DNA from: CAYLJO01 sp964383905
GTDB lineage: Bacteria; Acidobacteriota; Blastocatellia; Pyrinomonadales; Pyrinomonadaceae
Length of the DNA stretch: 22,132 nt
Assembly: GCA_964383905.1 (NCBI GenBank)
Contig: CAYLJO010000099.1
Coordinates: 1-22,132 of the forward strand
Direction: 5' to 3'
The notes under the pieces were generated by a model that ran no database searches, was not told the DNA's origin, and saw only the letters and a list, made by a program, of their open reading frames with translations. Within the stretch, counting starts at the first letter, position 1. Every line of letters starts with the position of its first letter. Shown here piece after piece: positions 15,161 through 22,132 of this stretch. The position numbers were made by a program, and so were the translations under genes.

Positions 15161-17536
15161 TTAAAGTGTCGCTAAAGCTTTGCGTGCCTCATCAGCGTCA
15201 GCAAAATTTTTTCCCTGGCCCAGGCGCAACGCCTGTTCGAGCTCGCGCCGCGCGCTTATCTTGTCGCCCTTATCGGCCAGTGCCATCCCCAGGTGATAGT
15301 GATAGGTGGGGCTGCCGCCATCGCGGGCGACGGCCTTCTGCAACTGATCGACTGCGGCCGACGGCAAGTTCTTTTTATAGTAGACCCAGCCCAACGTGTC
15401 GGCGAAACCGGCCACGTCCGGGTACCTCTGAACAACACCCTGGGCGAGCTGCATGGCTTCGTCCAAATTGCCCTTGCCGTAAACGGCGTAACTCCATGCC
15501 AGGTTGTTCGCGGCGATTGCCGCGTTCGGGTCCCATTGGATAGCTTTGCGGTAGCTCTCGATGGCCGCATCATGATTCTGGCGGCTGGCTTCGAGGATAC
15601 CGATCAACGTGTAGGCGGTCGCGTCGTCGGGCCTCTTTTCGATGACCTTGCGATACTCCCTGATGGCCTCTTCCTGCCGATTCATATTGGCGAACATGGC
15701 GCCGAGCGCAGAATAGGCAGCTAAATAGTTCTGATCTATCTCGAGCGCGTGGCGAAGCTCGGCTTCCGTACCCTGGGCATTCTTCTCATAACCGTAAACC
15801 TGCGCCTTCAAGTAGTGCAGCGAAGCGTTATTGGGCTGCACGCCGAGGGCCTTGTCCACACGGGCGTGGGCCTGATCCAAACGGTTCTGGCTGGCGTAGG
15901 TGTTGATCAGACCATTTAGCGCATTAAAGTTGGTGCTGTCAATAGCGAGGGCGCGTTCATAGAAACCGAGCGCCTCATCCTGCTTCTTCTCGGCGAGCGC
16001 GACGGCGGCAAGATTGACATAAGAACCGGGGTCATTGGGCGCCACGTCCCGCGCCGCGCCGAAGTCCTGGCGCGCCGCCCTGGTATCGCCCAACTGCAGC
16101 TCTGCCGACCCGCGTGAGGTGAACGCTCGCGCCCGCAATTCATCGAGCAGTTGCGGTGAAGTTTCCCTGTCGGGCGCAGCCTTGGCGAGGCGGTCGATCA
16201 GATCGGATGAGAGGCGCATGGCGGCCTTCGGATCGCTCGCCGCCAAATTAATCTGCGCCTGCATGAGTTTCGCCGGAAGGTAATCCGGATAATACCTCTC
16301 GAGGTCGCCGGCAAAGGCCCGCGCCTGCTCGATCCGGCCCAGGCGGAAGTTAGCTTCCGCCATAAAATAGAGCCCGGCACGTTTACGAGGTTCCTGCTTC
16401 AAAACATCCTTGAGGTCTTCAATGGCTGCTTTGATGTCATCGGACTGGCCGCTCTGCATGCGTATACGCGAGCGCAGGAGCAATCCCTCCATATCGTGCC
16501 CGTTCTTTTTCAGCACCTCGTCAACCTGCGCGGTCGCGCCCTTCGTATCGCCACGCTGCAACATGATCTCTCCGAGGCGGTAGCGCCCGCGCGTATAGTC
16601 CGGCGACTTAGCGACGATGTCCTGATAAACATTGACGGCCTCGTCTAAGCGTCCGACCGACGCATAGAAATCCGCGAGGGTGGCCCGCCCGTCGAGATTA
16701 TTCGGATCGATGTCGGCGAGGGCTTTGTAGGCTGCTTCCGCTTTGTCCGTCTGTTTGTTGACGAAGTAAAAGCTGGCGAGGACAAAGCGGGCATCGCGGT
16801 TTGACGGTTCAGCCTCGACGGCCTTTTTGAACTCCGTTTCGGCGGCGTCGGTCCGGCCCGACTGCACGAGAAACTTTCCGTATTCCGTGTGCGCCAGGGC
16901 TGAAGTGTCGTTCAGAGCAATGGTCTGGCGGAAGGTCTCTTCCGCTTTGCCCATCTCCTTCATCCTGATATAAAAGCGTGCGAGGCTCAGGTGAGACTCG
17001 ACACGTTTCGGGTCAAGCTCGATGGCGCGATTCAACTCGGCGAGCGCCTTTTCTGGATGGTCCTTGTCCTGCTGGTAGAGGACGCTGGCCATAAGGATGT
17101 GCCCTTCGATGTGCTTCGGGTCCTTCTGTATGACATCTGTGGCGAGACGCTCGACCTGGGCAAGCGCCTCTGGGGTCGGGTTCGGGTTAGACAGGTAATA
17201 GTTGCCCAGCCTGACGCGCGCATCCAGATTAGCCGCATCCAGATCGACCGTCCGCTTCAATTCGTCAAAGGCTTCGTTGTAGCGCTGGAGACCCTCATAC
17301 GCCCGCGCCAGCCCCCAGTGGGCCGCGGCCAGGTTTTCGTCGAGCTGGATAGCGTTACGGAATTCGAGGGATGCTTCCTGAAACTTTTGATCCTTCAGGA
17401 AAGCCTCGCCGCGGTTGACGTACTCGCGTTTAGCCGCCTCGGCGTTGGTGCAGCCGCTCATCGACAAAGCGGCCAGACCCAGCGCCAATAGCAGCGCCAC
17501 CAGATAATATTTGCGTGTGCACTCTTGAGGTTTCAT
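15161..17536 (-). CDS. prsT: PEP-CTERM system TPR-repeat lipoprotein PrsT
   Basis: The 791-residue protein has a lipoprotein signal peptide with lipobox LSMSGC (modified Cys29). Roughly twenty tetratricopeptide repeats then run to the C-terminus; examples are AHWGLARAYEGLQRYNEAFD, ASFYFVNKQTDKAEAAYKAL and AYTLIGILEASRQNHDAAIE. Large TPR lipoproteins of this kind, called PrsT, are regular partners of exosortase/PEP-CTERM loci. They are thought to act as periplasmic-face scaffolds for surface-protein sorting or polysaccharide assembly; a precise biochemical role is not established. The length is slightly below the 850-900 residues I remember for proteobacterial members. ATG at 17536 has GGAG 11 bases upstream. 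It lies between a PEP-CTERM substrate and EpsI/exosortase in the same direction. A hairpin follows the stop and a 374-base spacer precedes the start, so it likely has its own promoter. Confidence 0.9.
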   Translation of the reverse strand: MKPQECTRKYYLVALLLALGLAALSMSGCTNAEAAKREYVNRGEAFLKDQKFQEASLEFRNAIQLDENLAAAHWGLARAYEGLQRYNEAFDELKRTVDLDAANLDARVRLGNYYLSNPNPTPEALAQVERLATDVIQKDPKHIEGHILMASVLYQQDKDHPEKALAELNRAIELDPKRVESHLSLARFYIRMKEMGKAEETFRQTIALNDTSALAHTEYGKFLVQSGRTDAAETEFKKAVEAEPSNRDARFVLASFYFVNKQTDKAEAAYKALADIDPNNLDGRATLADFYASVGRLDEAVNVYQDIVAKSPDYTRGRYRLGEIMLQRGDTKGATAQVDEVLKKNGHDMEGLLLRSRIRMQSGQSDDIKAAIEDLKDVLKQEPRKRAGLYFMAEANFRLGRIEQARAFAGDLERYYPDYLPAKLMQAQINLAASDPKAAMRLSSDLIDRLAKAAPDRETSPQLLDELRARAFTSRGSAELQLGDTRAARQDFGAARDVAPNDPGSYVNLAAVALAEKKQDEALGFYERALAIDSTNFNALNGLINTYASQNRLDQAHARVDKALGVQPNNASLHYLKAQVYGYEKNAQGTEAELRHALEIDQNYLAAYSALGAMFANMNRQEEAIREYRKVIEKRPDDATAYTLIGILEASRQNHDAAIESYRKAIQWDPNAAIAANNLAWSYAVYGKGNLDEAMQLAQGVVQRYPDVAGFADTLGWVYYKKNLPSAAVDQLQKAVARDGGSPTYHYHLGMALADKGDKISARRELEQALRLGQGKNFADADEARKALATL

Positions 17537-17910
17537 TCTCTTTAAAACTCCATCGAGGCCATCAAGTTTCGCGACCGGAGCAAACGGTCATGAAAGCCAG
17601 CCACTCCTTGAGGCCACCAATTTAGCGCAACCGGCGGCGGGCAATGCCGCGCGCTGCACTTTACGAAATTATTAACATCTGATCCAGTGCCGGTGAACAT
17701 TAAGCCCTGGCAGAAAATGCGCAAAGGATCTCTTCCGCTGCCAAAACCGTTCATCCCGCGCCCTTCAGATGATTAACTGTTAGAAACACTAAATGAAAAC
17801 GACTAATCCGTGCTCGATTCCTAAAAAAAGTGGAATTTCTGAGACGTTCAGGAGTCGCCGTCCCGAATTACTTATTCCCAGTAAATACAATACTTACCCA
17901 CACTTAGGGA
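17537..17910. other. 374-base spacer between epsI and prsT
   Basis: No convincing gene was found; short frames on both strands lack motifs and ribosome-binding sites. On the minus strand TTCACC is followed after 17 bases by TAATAA, about 130 bases before the PrsT start. This is only a weak promoter candidate. The half near epsI (17780-17900) is AT-richer than its surroundings. Confidence 0.5.
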
Positions 17911-18576
17911 TCAATCAGGGACGTAGTCCGGAAGCAAGGGCGCAGCTTGCGCGGCCAAATCGGCGGCAGCCATGAGCGCAGCCTCTTCGGACTTAGTAAT
18001 GGGAACCATCACGCGCACCATCGCGCCGTCAGAGCGGCGGCGGCTGATACTATCAAGCACCGTGTAAATCTTGCCCCAATATTCGCTCGCGAGGGCCCGC
18101 CCGCGCCCCTGATACCAGTAAATGAGCAGCTCCTTATCATTGCCATTCTGAATGATATAGCGATTAGCCTCAAAAGCAGGGGCCCCCGTGGCGGGGCTGA
18201 TTTTGAGGGTCGCCGGGTTCGTCATCTCCCATCCCGACCCGGGCAAACAATTAAGCGGGCTGTGATAAGTCGCCCCGTTGCGCTGTGTCGCGTAATAACC
18301 GACGTAAAACGATGCGACCCGGCCGTCCGGCGACACGTAGTTGCGCGCAAGATAATCGTCGGCGCGCAGGACGCTCTCCGTCTCTTTGTCGAAACGGTCG
18401 TCAGGCCCGAATTGCCTCCACGAACCCAATTCGGACGGGAAATCCTTCAGCGGTCGTCGTTCGACGCGGGCCTCGCCGGTCCGCTCCCAAACATTGATGA
18501 CCACGCCGCTCAACAGCAACACGGCGAGCAGGGCTGCGAACCGCCAGGAAGAGCTGTTGGCTTTGGCTCTCAACAT
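17911..18576 (-). CDS. epsI: EpsI-type exosortase-associated protein
   Basis: The 221-residue protein has one N-terminal membrane anchor (about 12-29, FAALLAVLLLSGVVINVW) and an extracytoplasmic EpsI (DUF3485-type) domain. Family hallmarks are the opening FPSELGSWRQ (46-55), YVGYYATQRNGATYHSPLNC with Cys110, LPGSGWE (111-117), and the later LLIYWYQGRGR and SDGAMVRVMVPI segments. In exosortase A the EpsI domain is fused to the sortase C-terminus; here it is a separate protein encoded directly after the exosortase. It is thought to assist exosortase function, though its reaction is unknown. I use ATG at 18576 (MLRAKAN), four bases past the exosortase TAG with AAAGGGG upstream. Longer starts would overlap the exosortase tail with unlikely Arg-rich sequence. 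Confidence 0.92.
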   Translation of the reverse strand: MLRAKANSSSWRFAALLAVLLLSGVVINVWERTGEARVERRPLKDFPSELGSWRQFGPDDRFDKETESVLRADDYLARNYVSPDGRVASFYVGYYATQRNGATYHSPLNCLPGSGWEMTNPATLKISPATGAPAFEANRYIIQNGNDKELLIYWYQGRGRALASEYWGKIYTVLDSISRRRSDGAMVRVMVPITKSEEAALMAAADLAAQAAPLLPDYVPD

Positions 18577-18580
18577 ATGA

Positions 18581-19630
18581 CTAGTCCACCCCTTTCGCCG
18601 GAGCGACATCGCCCATGACCGGCGCATTGCCCGCAGCCGTCTGCGGCGATTTCTCGGCCCCCGGCCCCAGCGCCACGTCCCGACCCAGGTTATTTCCGCC
18701 TCCACGATGTCTCAACTCACTTGCACGGTCGAGTAGCCAGCCGACGGCAAACATCAAAAGAAAGGCGAGAATATAGATCACCCAGCCGGAGAAGGAATGA
18801 AAAAAGCCATCGGCCACGCCGGTGCCATAGTAACGAGCGAGCACGCCGGTGCCGCTGACGCGCACGGCGTTGGTCAGGATGGCGATCGGAATCGATGCGA
18901 CGATGATAATCGCGGAGCGCCAGAAGCCGTAGCTCTTCAACGTATGAAGAAACCCGGTGCCGCCTGCACCCGGGCGGGATGGGGCATCGTCTTTTGGATA
19001 CGTAAAATAGGCGAAGAGGGCGGCGAGAGTCACCAAAGTCATTAAAGAACGGATGCCGCTGCAAGCTTCGACGACCTCCAGTTTCCTGGTTTCTCTGGCG
19101 CCGAGCGGCATCAACTCGATGACATTTCCCTGGCGCAGCACCGGGATATCAAACATTCTCATCGCCCAGACGGCACAACGCGAAGCAAAAAGCTGGAGCG
19201 GGAAGGCTATTTTGTTAAAAACAATCGTCGGGATTGGAATCGCCAGGACGAGCAGGGCGAAGGAGAGGGACGTCAACCGGAGTAGACGAAAGCCCCAGAA
19301 GTAGACCACGATGCCCGCCAGCAAGAGAACCAACGAAACGCGTTGCGTGTAAAGCTCGGCGCCCGCCGTTCCGGCCCACAACGCGAAGAGCCCGCAAATA
19401 ATCATGGCGCTGCCCCAAAGAAGTGAGGGGCGCTGGGGGGCGCGGTTGAGGCGATCACGCTCGGCCCATAAAATGTAACCGATGATGAATGGGACGAGCA
19501 GCCCGTGGGAGTAGTTCGGGTCATCCCACCAGGCTGACCCGAGTTTGACGAGCACAGTTGAATAAAGGAAAAGGAGCGCGAACGCAATGGCGATGGGTTT
19601 CCAAAGGTTTCGAGGGGCTAAGACACTCAT
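18581..19630 (-). CDS. Exosortase (PEP-CTERM sorting transpeptidase-like cysteine protease)
   Basis: The 349-residue polytopic membrane protein has about eight hydrophobic helices. The catalytic set is intact: Cys190 in VVEACSGIRSL, Arg257 in LTNAVRVSGTG and His278 in GFFHSFSGW. Exosortases recognise PEP-CTERM tails, cleave at the membrane and probably transfer the protein to an acceptor. The segment between the Cys and Arg helices carries a hydrophilic Gly/Pro-rich stretch (about 212-236, containing KDDAPSRPGAGGTG) that looks longer than in exosortases I remember. The C-terminal tail after residue 302 is hydrophilic and has no EpsI domain; EpsI is encoded by the next gene. ATG at 19630 (MSVLAP) with GGA upstream is preferred over a GTG at 19693, which would add a Pro/Arg-rich leader. 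Exosortase and EpsI clearly form one operon. Confidence 0.95.
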   Translation of the reverse strand: MSVLAPRNLWKPIAIAFALLFLYSTVLVKLGSAWWDDPNYSHGLLVPFIIGYILWAERDRLNRAPQRPSLLWGSAMIICGLFALWAGTAGAELYTQRVSLVLLLAGIVVYFWGFRLLRLTSLSFALLVLAIPIPTIVFNKIAFPLQLFASRCAVWAMRMFDIPVLRQGNVIELMPLGARETRKLEVVEACSGIRSLMTLVTLAALFAYFTYPKDDAPSRPGAGGTGFLHTLKSYGFWRSAIIIVASIPIAILTNAVRVSGTGVLARYYGTGVADGFFHSFSGWVIYILAFLLMFAVGWLLDRASELRHRGGGNNLGRDVALGPGAEKSPQTAAGNAPVMGDVAPAKGVD

Positions 19631-19959
19631 TCTGTTTTCCGAGAAAAGACTTGGGCCGGGAGGGGCAAACTCCACCTGCGAACGCCGGCGCACCGGCGAA
19701 CGGCTAACACTTTAAATCAGGGGCGACGCGCCGCTTAGCTTACCGCAATATCGCTCGGCTAACAATACAAAACCTGTCGCTGTGAGCGTATTTTATATAA
19801 AACGCTTAATCCTAATGACTTTCCCCTAATAATTTCGGGTGTCACAGTTCGGTTATTTGTGGTGGAGAGAGAGAAAGCCGGGTACCGTTAATTCGTATCG
19901 CGATCCGCGCGCCAATGCCCAATCGCTTCGATATTTCCAGGGCAAAGTGGTGTGCCGGA
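19631..19959. other. 329-base spacer upstream of the exosortase gene
   Basis: No gene is visible. The region is the leader and promoter area of the exosortase-epsI operon and the downstream region of a PEP-CTERM gene. It contains an AT-rich palindrome at 19785-19806 and CGCCGGTGCGCCGGCG, a GC-rich imperfect hairpin close to the alternative GTG start. Confidence 0.55.
19785..19806. promoter_or_regulatory. AT-rich palindrome upstream of the exosortase operon
   Basis: The sequence AGCG-TA-TTTTATATAAAA-CGCT centres on a perfect 12-base palindrome, flanked by AGCG and CGCT arms offset by two bases. It lies about 155-175 bases before the exosortase start. It includes TATAAA-like -10 material on both strands, but no well-placed -35 box is evident. 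A regulator site or promoter core is possible. Confidence 0.35.
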
Positions 19960-20673
19960 TTAGCTTGAGACTTTTCGCCGACGGCGCACCTTCATTGCCA
20001 CACCGGCCAGCCCGGTGCCAAGCAAGAGCATCGTCGCCGGCTCAGGAGTCGGTTGGGCAGGCGCCTGCCGGCCTAAGCTGACGGTTTCGGGCCCGCCGTT
20101 GGACGGCTGGCAGCCCGGCGGCGAGTTTGGCCCACAACCCGCCGAAAAGCCGGGGAGGGCGTAAAGATCCATTGGGCCACCGCCGGGGTGGTCAAGCGCC
20201 CTGGCTATCGCTTCGTTTAACTGGTCGGCCGACTGCTGGTCCAGTCCGAACAGGTAGCCGGTTGGGGAGGGCGGCAGGTCAATCGGCCCCGTATAAATAG
20301 TCGTGAAGAGATCACCATCGCCAACCGTATAGTGGAAGGTGATGGAGAGAGATTGCAGCGTCAGACCGGGGCTCACAGCAGTCTGGTCGGTGTTCAGGAC
20401 GATCCTGAATTCGCTGGCGTTCGTGATGCCGGCGGAGGCCAGACTTCGCGCCCCGGGCCAAAACAGGACATCACCCATACTGTAAGGCCTGCCGGTGCCG
20501 GTAACGCCGAGTGAGCCTTGCTCGAAGCCGTCATGCTGCACGGTCACGAGCGTGGTAAGATTCTGGACACCCGTGTTAGGGCCGAGAAAGACAAGGTCAG
20601 CTTTGGCGGTCGTCGCGGAGCCGAGTCCGAGCATCATGAAAGCTATTAGTCTAAGTTTGCCTCTGATGGGCAT
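19960..20673 (-). CDS. PEP-CTERM sorting-domain protein (237 aa)
   Basis: The 237-residue exported protein has a signal peptide (about 1-25, KLRLIAFMMLGLGSATTAKA). A beta-rich domain of unknown function follows (about 26-165), then a loop with two cysteines (FSAGCGPNSPPGCQP, Cys180 and Cys188) that could form a disulfide. The C-terminus is a PEP-CTERM tail (PTPEPATMLLLGTGLAGVA, 208-226) with a basic end, RRRRKVSS. It is an expected substrate of the exosortase encoded just downstream. ATG at 20673 has AAGGAG nine bases upstream; an earlier in-frame start would add a charged leader without benefit. The tail closely resembles that of the truncated plus-strand PEP-CTERM gene, although the codons differ at many silent sites, so any duplication is old. 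Confidence 0.92.
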   Translation of the reverse strand: MPIRGKLRLIAFMMLGLGSATTAKADLVFLGPNTGVQNLTTLVTVQHDGFEQGSLGVTGTGRPYSMGDVLFWPGARSLASAGITNASEFRIVLNTDQTAVSPGLTLQSLSITFHYTVGDGDLFTTIYTGPIDLPPSPTGYLFGLDQQSADQLNEAIARALDHPGGGPMDLYALPGFSAGCGPNSPPGCQPSNGGPETVSLGRQAPAQPTPEPATMLLLGTGLAGVAMKVRRRRKVSS

Positions 20674-20850
20674 GTGGCACTCCTTTTTTGTTGCGAGAAA
20701 GAAACTTGCACGAAGTATAGCTTTGGGCACACGATTATAAAAGTACGAACACCCGCCTATTTCCTACGACGCGCGCACTAAAAATTCACCGGCAATGCCT
20801 TTGAAAACTTGCAGGCCATCTTATAATATGTTTTGATCTATGCATGGTAA

Positions 20851-21456
20851 CTAAAGCACCTCTTCCGCCAGACTCGACCGACAAAAAGGTTCGCCTCCAC
20901 CGGCTCGATCATTCACACCACCAGTGGTAACTATGAGGGCGATGTCCGAAGCTACAGCTACGTAACCACCACACGAACCTTCACGGCAACGTCGGCGACA
21001 CTGCCGAACGGCGCGCCGGTGCAGATAGTGTTTACTTTAAAGCTCGACAGCAATCTCATCACCGCCATCAATACTAGCAACGGCCGTCATGGTGTGCAGT
21101 CGAGTGCTTACTTTCGCGCTTATGATCAAACCGCCGGTGGAACCTTTTCACCATATCTCATGGTAACCCTTAATAATAACGACAACCTCCACCCAGGGCT
21201 GCAGACAGCCAGCTTCTACATTAACACCCGTGTCGGCAATACACTGCTCGCCGAAGGCAACACCTCCCTTAATGGGTTCAGCGTTCTGACCGGCCCTGGG
21301 CAAGGAGAAATATCGCTAAGCCAGACCGTCACATACGACGTCACAGAAGCGGCCCCTACGCCTGAGCCGGCAACGCTGTTACTACTCGGCACAGGCTTGG
21401 CGGGGGTGGCCACGAAGGTTGGCAGGCGTCGCAGAGAAAGACACACAGGAGAGTAG
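20851..21456 (+). pseudogene. PEP-CTERM gene lacking its 5' end
   Basis: The frame is open from just after a TAA at 20848-20850 to TAG at 21454-21456. It encodes a Thr/Ser/Gly-rich beta-type domain (STGSIIHTTSGNYEGDV, SYVTTTRTFTATSATLPNG, VFTLKLDSNLITAINTSN) and a perfect PEP-CTERM tail (PTPEPATLLLLGTGLAGVA then GRRRRERHTGE). It has no ATG and no signal peptide. Upstream in frame there are two TAA stops (20824 and 20848), and the other frames hold no signal-like sequence. A GTG at 21019 is the only candidate start, but it would give a cytoplasmic protein that exosortase could not process. Therefore the gene most likely lost its start and secretion signal by deletion or recombination near 20850-20880. 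The coding pattern is otherwise intact, implying recent loss. It is the only plus-strand coding sequence in the window. Confidence 0.75.
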
Positions 21457-21472
21457 TTCTCAGAGCGGGCGT

Positions 21473-21504
21473 CAGTGCTAAGGGCGAGTAAGCCCTTAGT
21501 ACTG
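21473..21504. terminator. Hairpin between convergent genes
   Basis: CAGTGCTAAGGGC (21473-21485) pairs with GCCCTTAGTACTG (21492-21504) over 13 positions, with one G-T wobble and a 6-base loop. It lies 16 bases past the stop of the truncated PEP-CTERM gene and 26 bases past the stop of the minus-strand gene at the right edge. This is the classic place for a bidirectional terminator. No T-run is present on either side. Confidence 0.6.
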
Positions 21505-21530
21505 CCTCCAACCCGGATTCACTTGACAGG

Positions 21531-22132
21531 TTATCGGATAGCCACGGTCACGCTGTTACTGCGCTGGCCGCCGACAATGATTGTCAGACCCACAGTGCCG
21601 GCCCCTTGCAGGTCGGGAATGAGTATAACGTTCACCTGGTTCACGCTGGGCACTGTACCTCCCGCTCCTGCGTATTCGACCGGGAGCTGGTACGTGCGCC
21701 CGTCACCGGTGCGCGCCTCAACCTGGACCGATCCGGCAAGGTTCGCGAAGATATTACCCGATACATCGACGTAGTTGCTGATGCTTGTGCTCGTGGCAAG
21801 CTGACTGACGCCGGAGGCAAAGATCATCAGGCGCGTACGCTTATCTGCGCCCAGATTGCTCTGAGTGGTAACGTCAAAGGGCCCGGATGTGACTGAGGCA
21901 GCGTTAAGCACGATGCCGTCACCCGTATCGCTGCCGTTTGTCGTGAATATTTTGATGCTCGACGGCGTTGGGGTAGGTATGGGTGTAGGAGTGGGTGTGG
22001 GAGTTGGCGCGGGGGTAGGCGTCGGCGCAGGTGTCGGCGTGGGAGTCGGCGTAGGCGTAGGTGTCGGAGTCGGGGTAGGAGTTGGTGTGCCTGAGCTGTA
22101 CGCAATTGCGCCAATGTCCCATGCGCCGCCAA
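21531..22132 (-). CDS. 3' end of a large secreted protein: DIGA-type end, PT-rich linker, TIGR03437-like C-terminal domain (partial)
   Basis: Only the last 199 codons are inside the window; the frame is open to the right edge and ends TAA at 21531-21533. It starts with GGAWDIGAIAYSSG, the typical end (DIGA-x-E/A-Y) of secreted parallel beta-helix proteins of the choice-of-anchor Q type. A linker of about 40 residues of alternating Pro and Thr follows, with a few Ala and Ile. The C-terminal domain (about 135 residues) contains GIVLNAASVTSGPFD, RLMIFASGVS, LPVEYAGAGGTVPSVNQVNV and GGQRSNSVTVAIR. This resembles the acidobacterial TIGR03437 domain (LNAAS start, PG-x-x-Q-x-NV, SN-x-VTVA end). It is probably a surface or extracellular protein. 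The PT codons vary at the third base, so the repeat is kept at protein level. No PEP-CTERM tail is present. Confidence 0.75.
   Translation of the reverse strand, partial: GGAWDIGAIAYSSGTPTPTPTPTPTPTPTPTPTPAPTPTPAPTPTPTPTPIPTPTPSSIKIFTTNGSDTGDGIVLNAASVTSGPFDVTTQSNLGADKRTRLMIFASGVSQLATSTSISNYVDVSGNIFANLAGSVQVEARTGDGRTYQLPVEYAGAGGTVPSVNQVNVILIPDLQGAGTVGLTIIVGGQRSNSVTVAIR

Noticed and set aside
17542..17754. Minus-strand 70-codon frame upstream of prsT
   Set aside because: No motif, no clear ribosome-binding site and composition unlike a folded protein; more likely leader DNA.
20674..20700. TGGCAC ... TTGC on the plus strand, resembling a sigma-54 promoter
   Set aside because: The spacing is ten bases rather than five, and the TGGCAC overlaps the ribosome-binding site of the opposite-strand PEP-CTERM gene.
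21960..22095. Possible minisatellite or CRISPR-like repeat
   Set aside because: The six-base periodicity is a Pro-Thr codon repeat with varied third bases, no spacers and no constant repeat unit.
21827..22132. Other-frame open frames rich in His/Arg/Leu or Ser/Tyr/Asp through the PT linker
   Set aside because: They are shadows of the Pro-Thr repeat; the frame with PT repeats and flanking domains is the coding one.
1..22132. tRNA, rRNA, riboswitch, CRISPR, transposase or integrase
   Set aside because: No cloverleaf, conserved rRNA blocks, known riboswitch cores, regular repeat-spacer arrays or DDE/tyrosine recombinase motifs were seen by eye; a covariance-model scan was not possible.

Overview
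The window looks like a chromosomal segment of an Acidobacteriota bacterium, probably of the Blastocatellia type. Four things point that way. The DNA is GC-rich and carries an exosortase/PEP-CTERM surface-sorting system. The intergenic repeats are simple palindromes of the kind common in that class. At the right edge a large secreted protein ends in a PT-rich linker plus a C-terminal domain resembling the acidobacterial TIGR03437 family. The taxonomic assignment is inference. Every convincing intact gene lies on the minus strand; the only plus-strand coding sequence is a decayed gene near the right end.

Bases 1-2900 are accessory and partly degraded. They hold an intact Tat-exported alpha/beta hydrolase, a SnoaL-like protein and a small charged protein. 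Among these lie two gene remnants: a short piece of a non-heme chloroperoxidase-like hydrolase and the N-terminal Rossmann motif of an NAD(P)-dependent epimerase. A gene-free stretch of about 790 bases with three clustered hairpins follows.

Bases 2900-4190 encode a GAF-PP2C (RsbU-like) phosphatase with a reasonable promoter. Bases 4490-7670 hold a co-directional trio: an XRE regulator, a secreted YCF48/Asp-box repeat protein and a secreted TPR protein. A 31-base-arm inverted repeat lies in the 5' part of the YCF48-like gene, and a 21-base-arm one lies just upstream of the XRE gene.

Bases 7828-14004 form a tight exopolysaccharide operon. In transcription order it encodes a Wzz-type chain-length protein, an ExeA-like AAA ATPase of the PEP-CTERM/XrtA type, a CpsD/CapB-like tyrosine kinase, a polyprenyl glycosylphosphotransferase and a Wza-like export protein. 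The genes overlap or are closely spaced, with GTG and TTG starts in places.

Bases 14290-20673 carry the protein-sorting side: a PEP-CTERM protein, the large TPR lipoprotein PrsT, a stand-alone EpsI, an exosortase with its Cys/Arg/His catalytic residues, and a second PEP-CTERM protein. A third PEP-CTERM gene on the plus strand (20851-21456) has lost its 5' end. It converges through a hairpin on the partial gene at the right edge. The likely working model is that the EPS operon builds and exports a polysaccharide, while the exosortase cleaves and anchors PEP-CTERM proteins at the envelope or in that matrix. No RNA genes, CRISPR arrays, insertion sequences or replication origins were seen.
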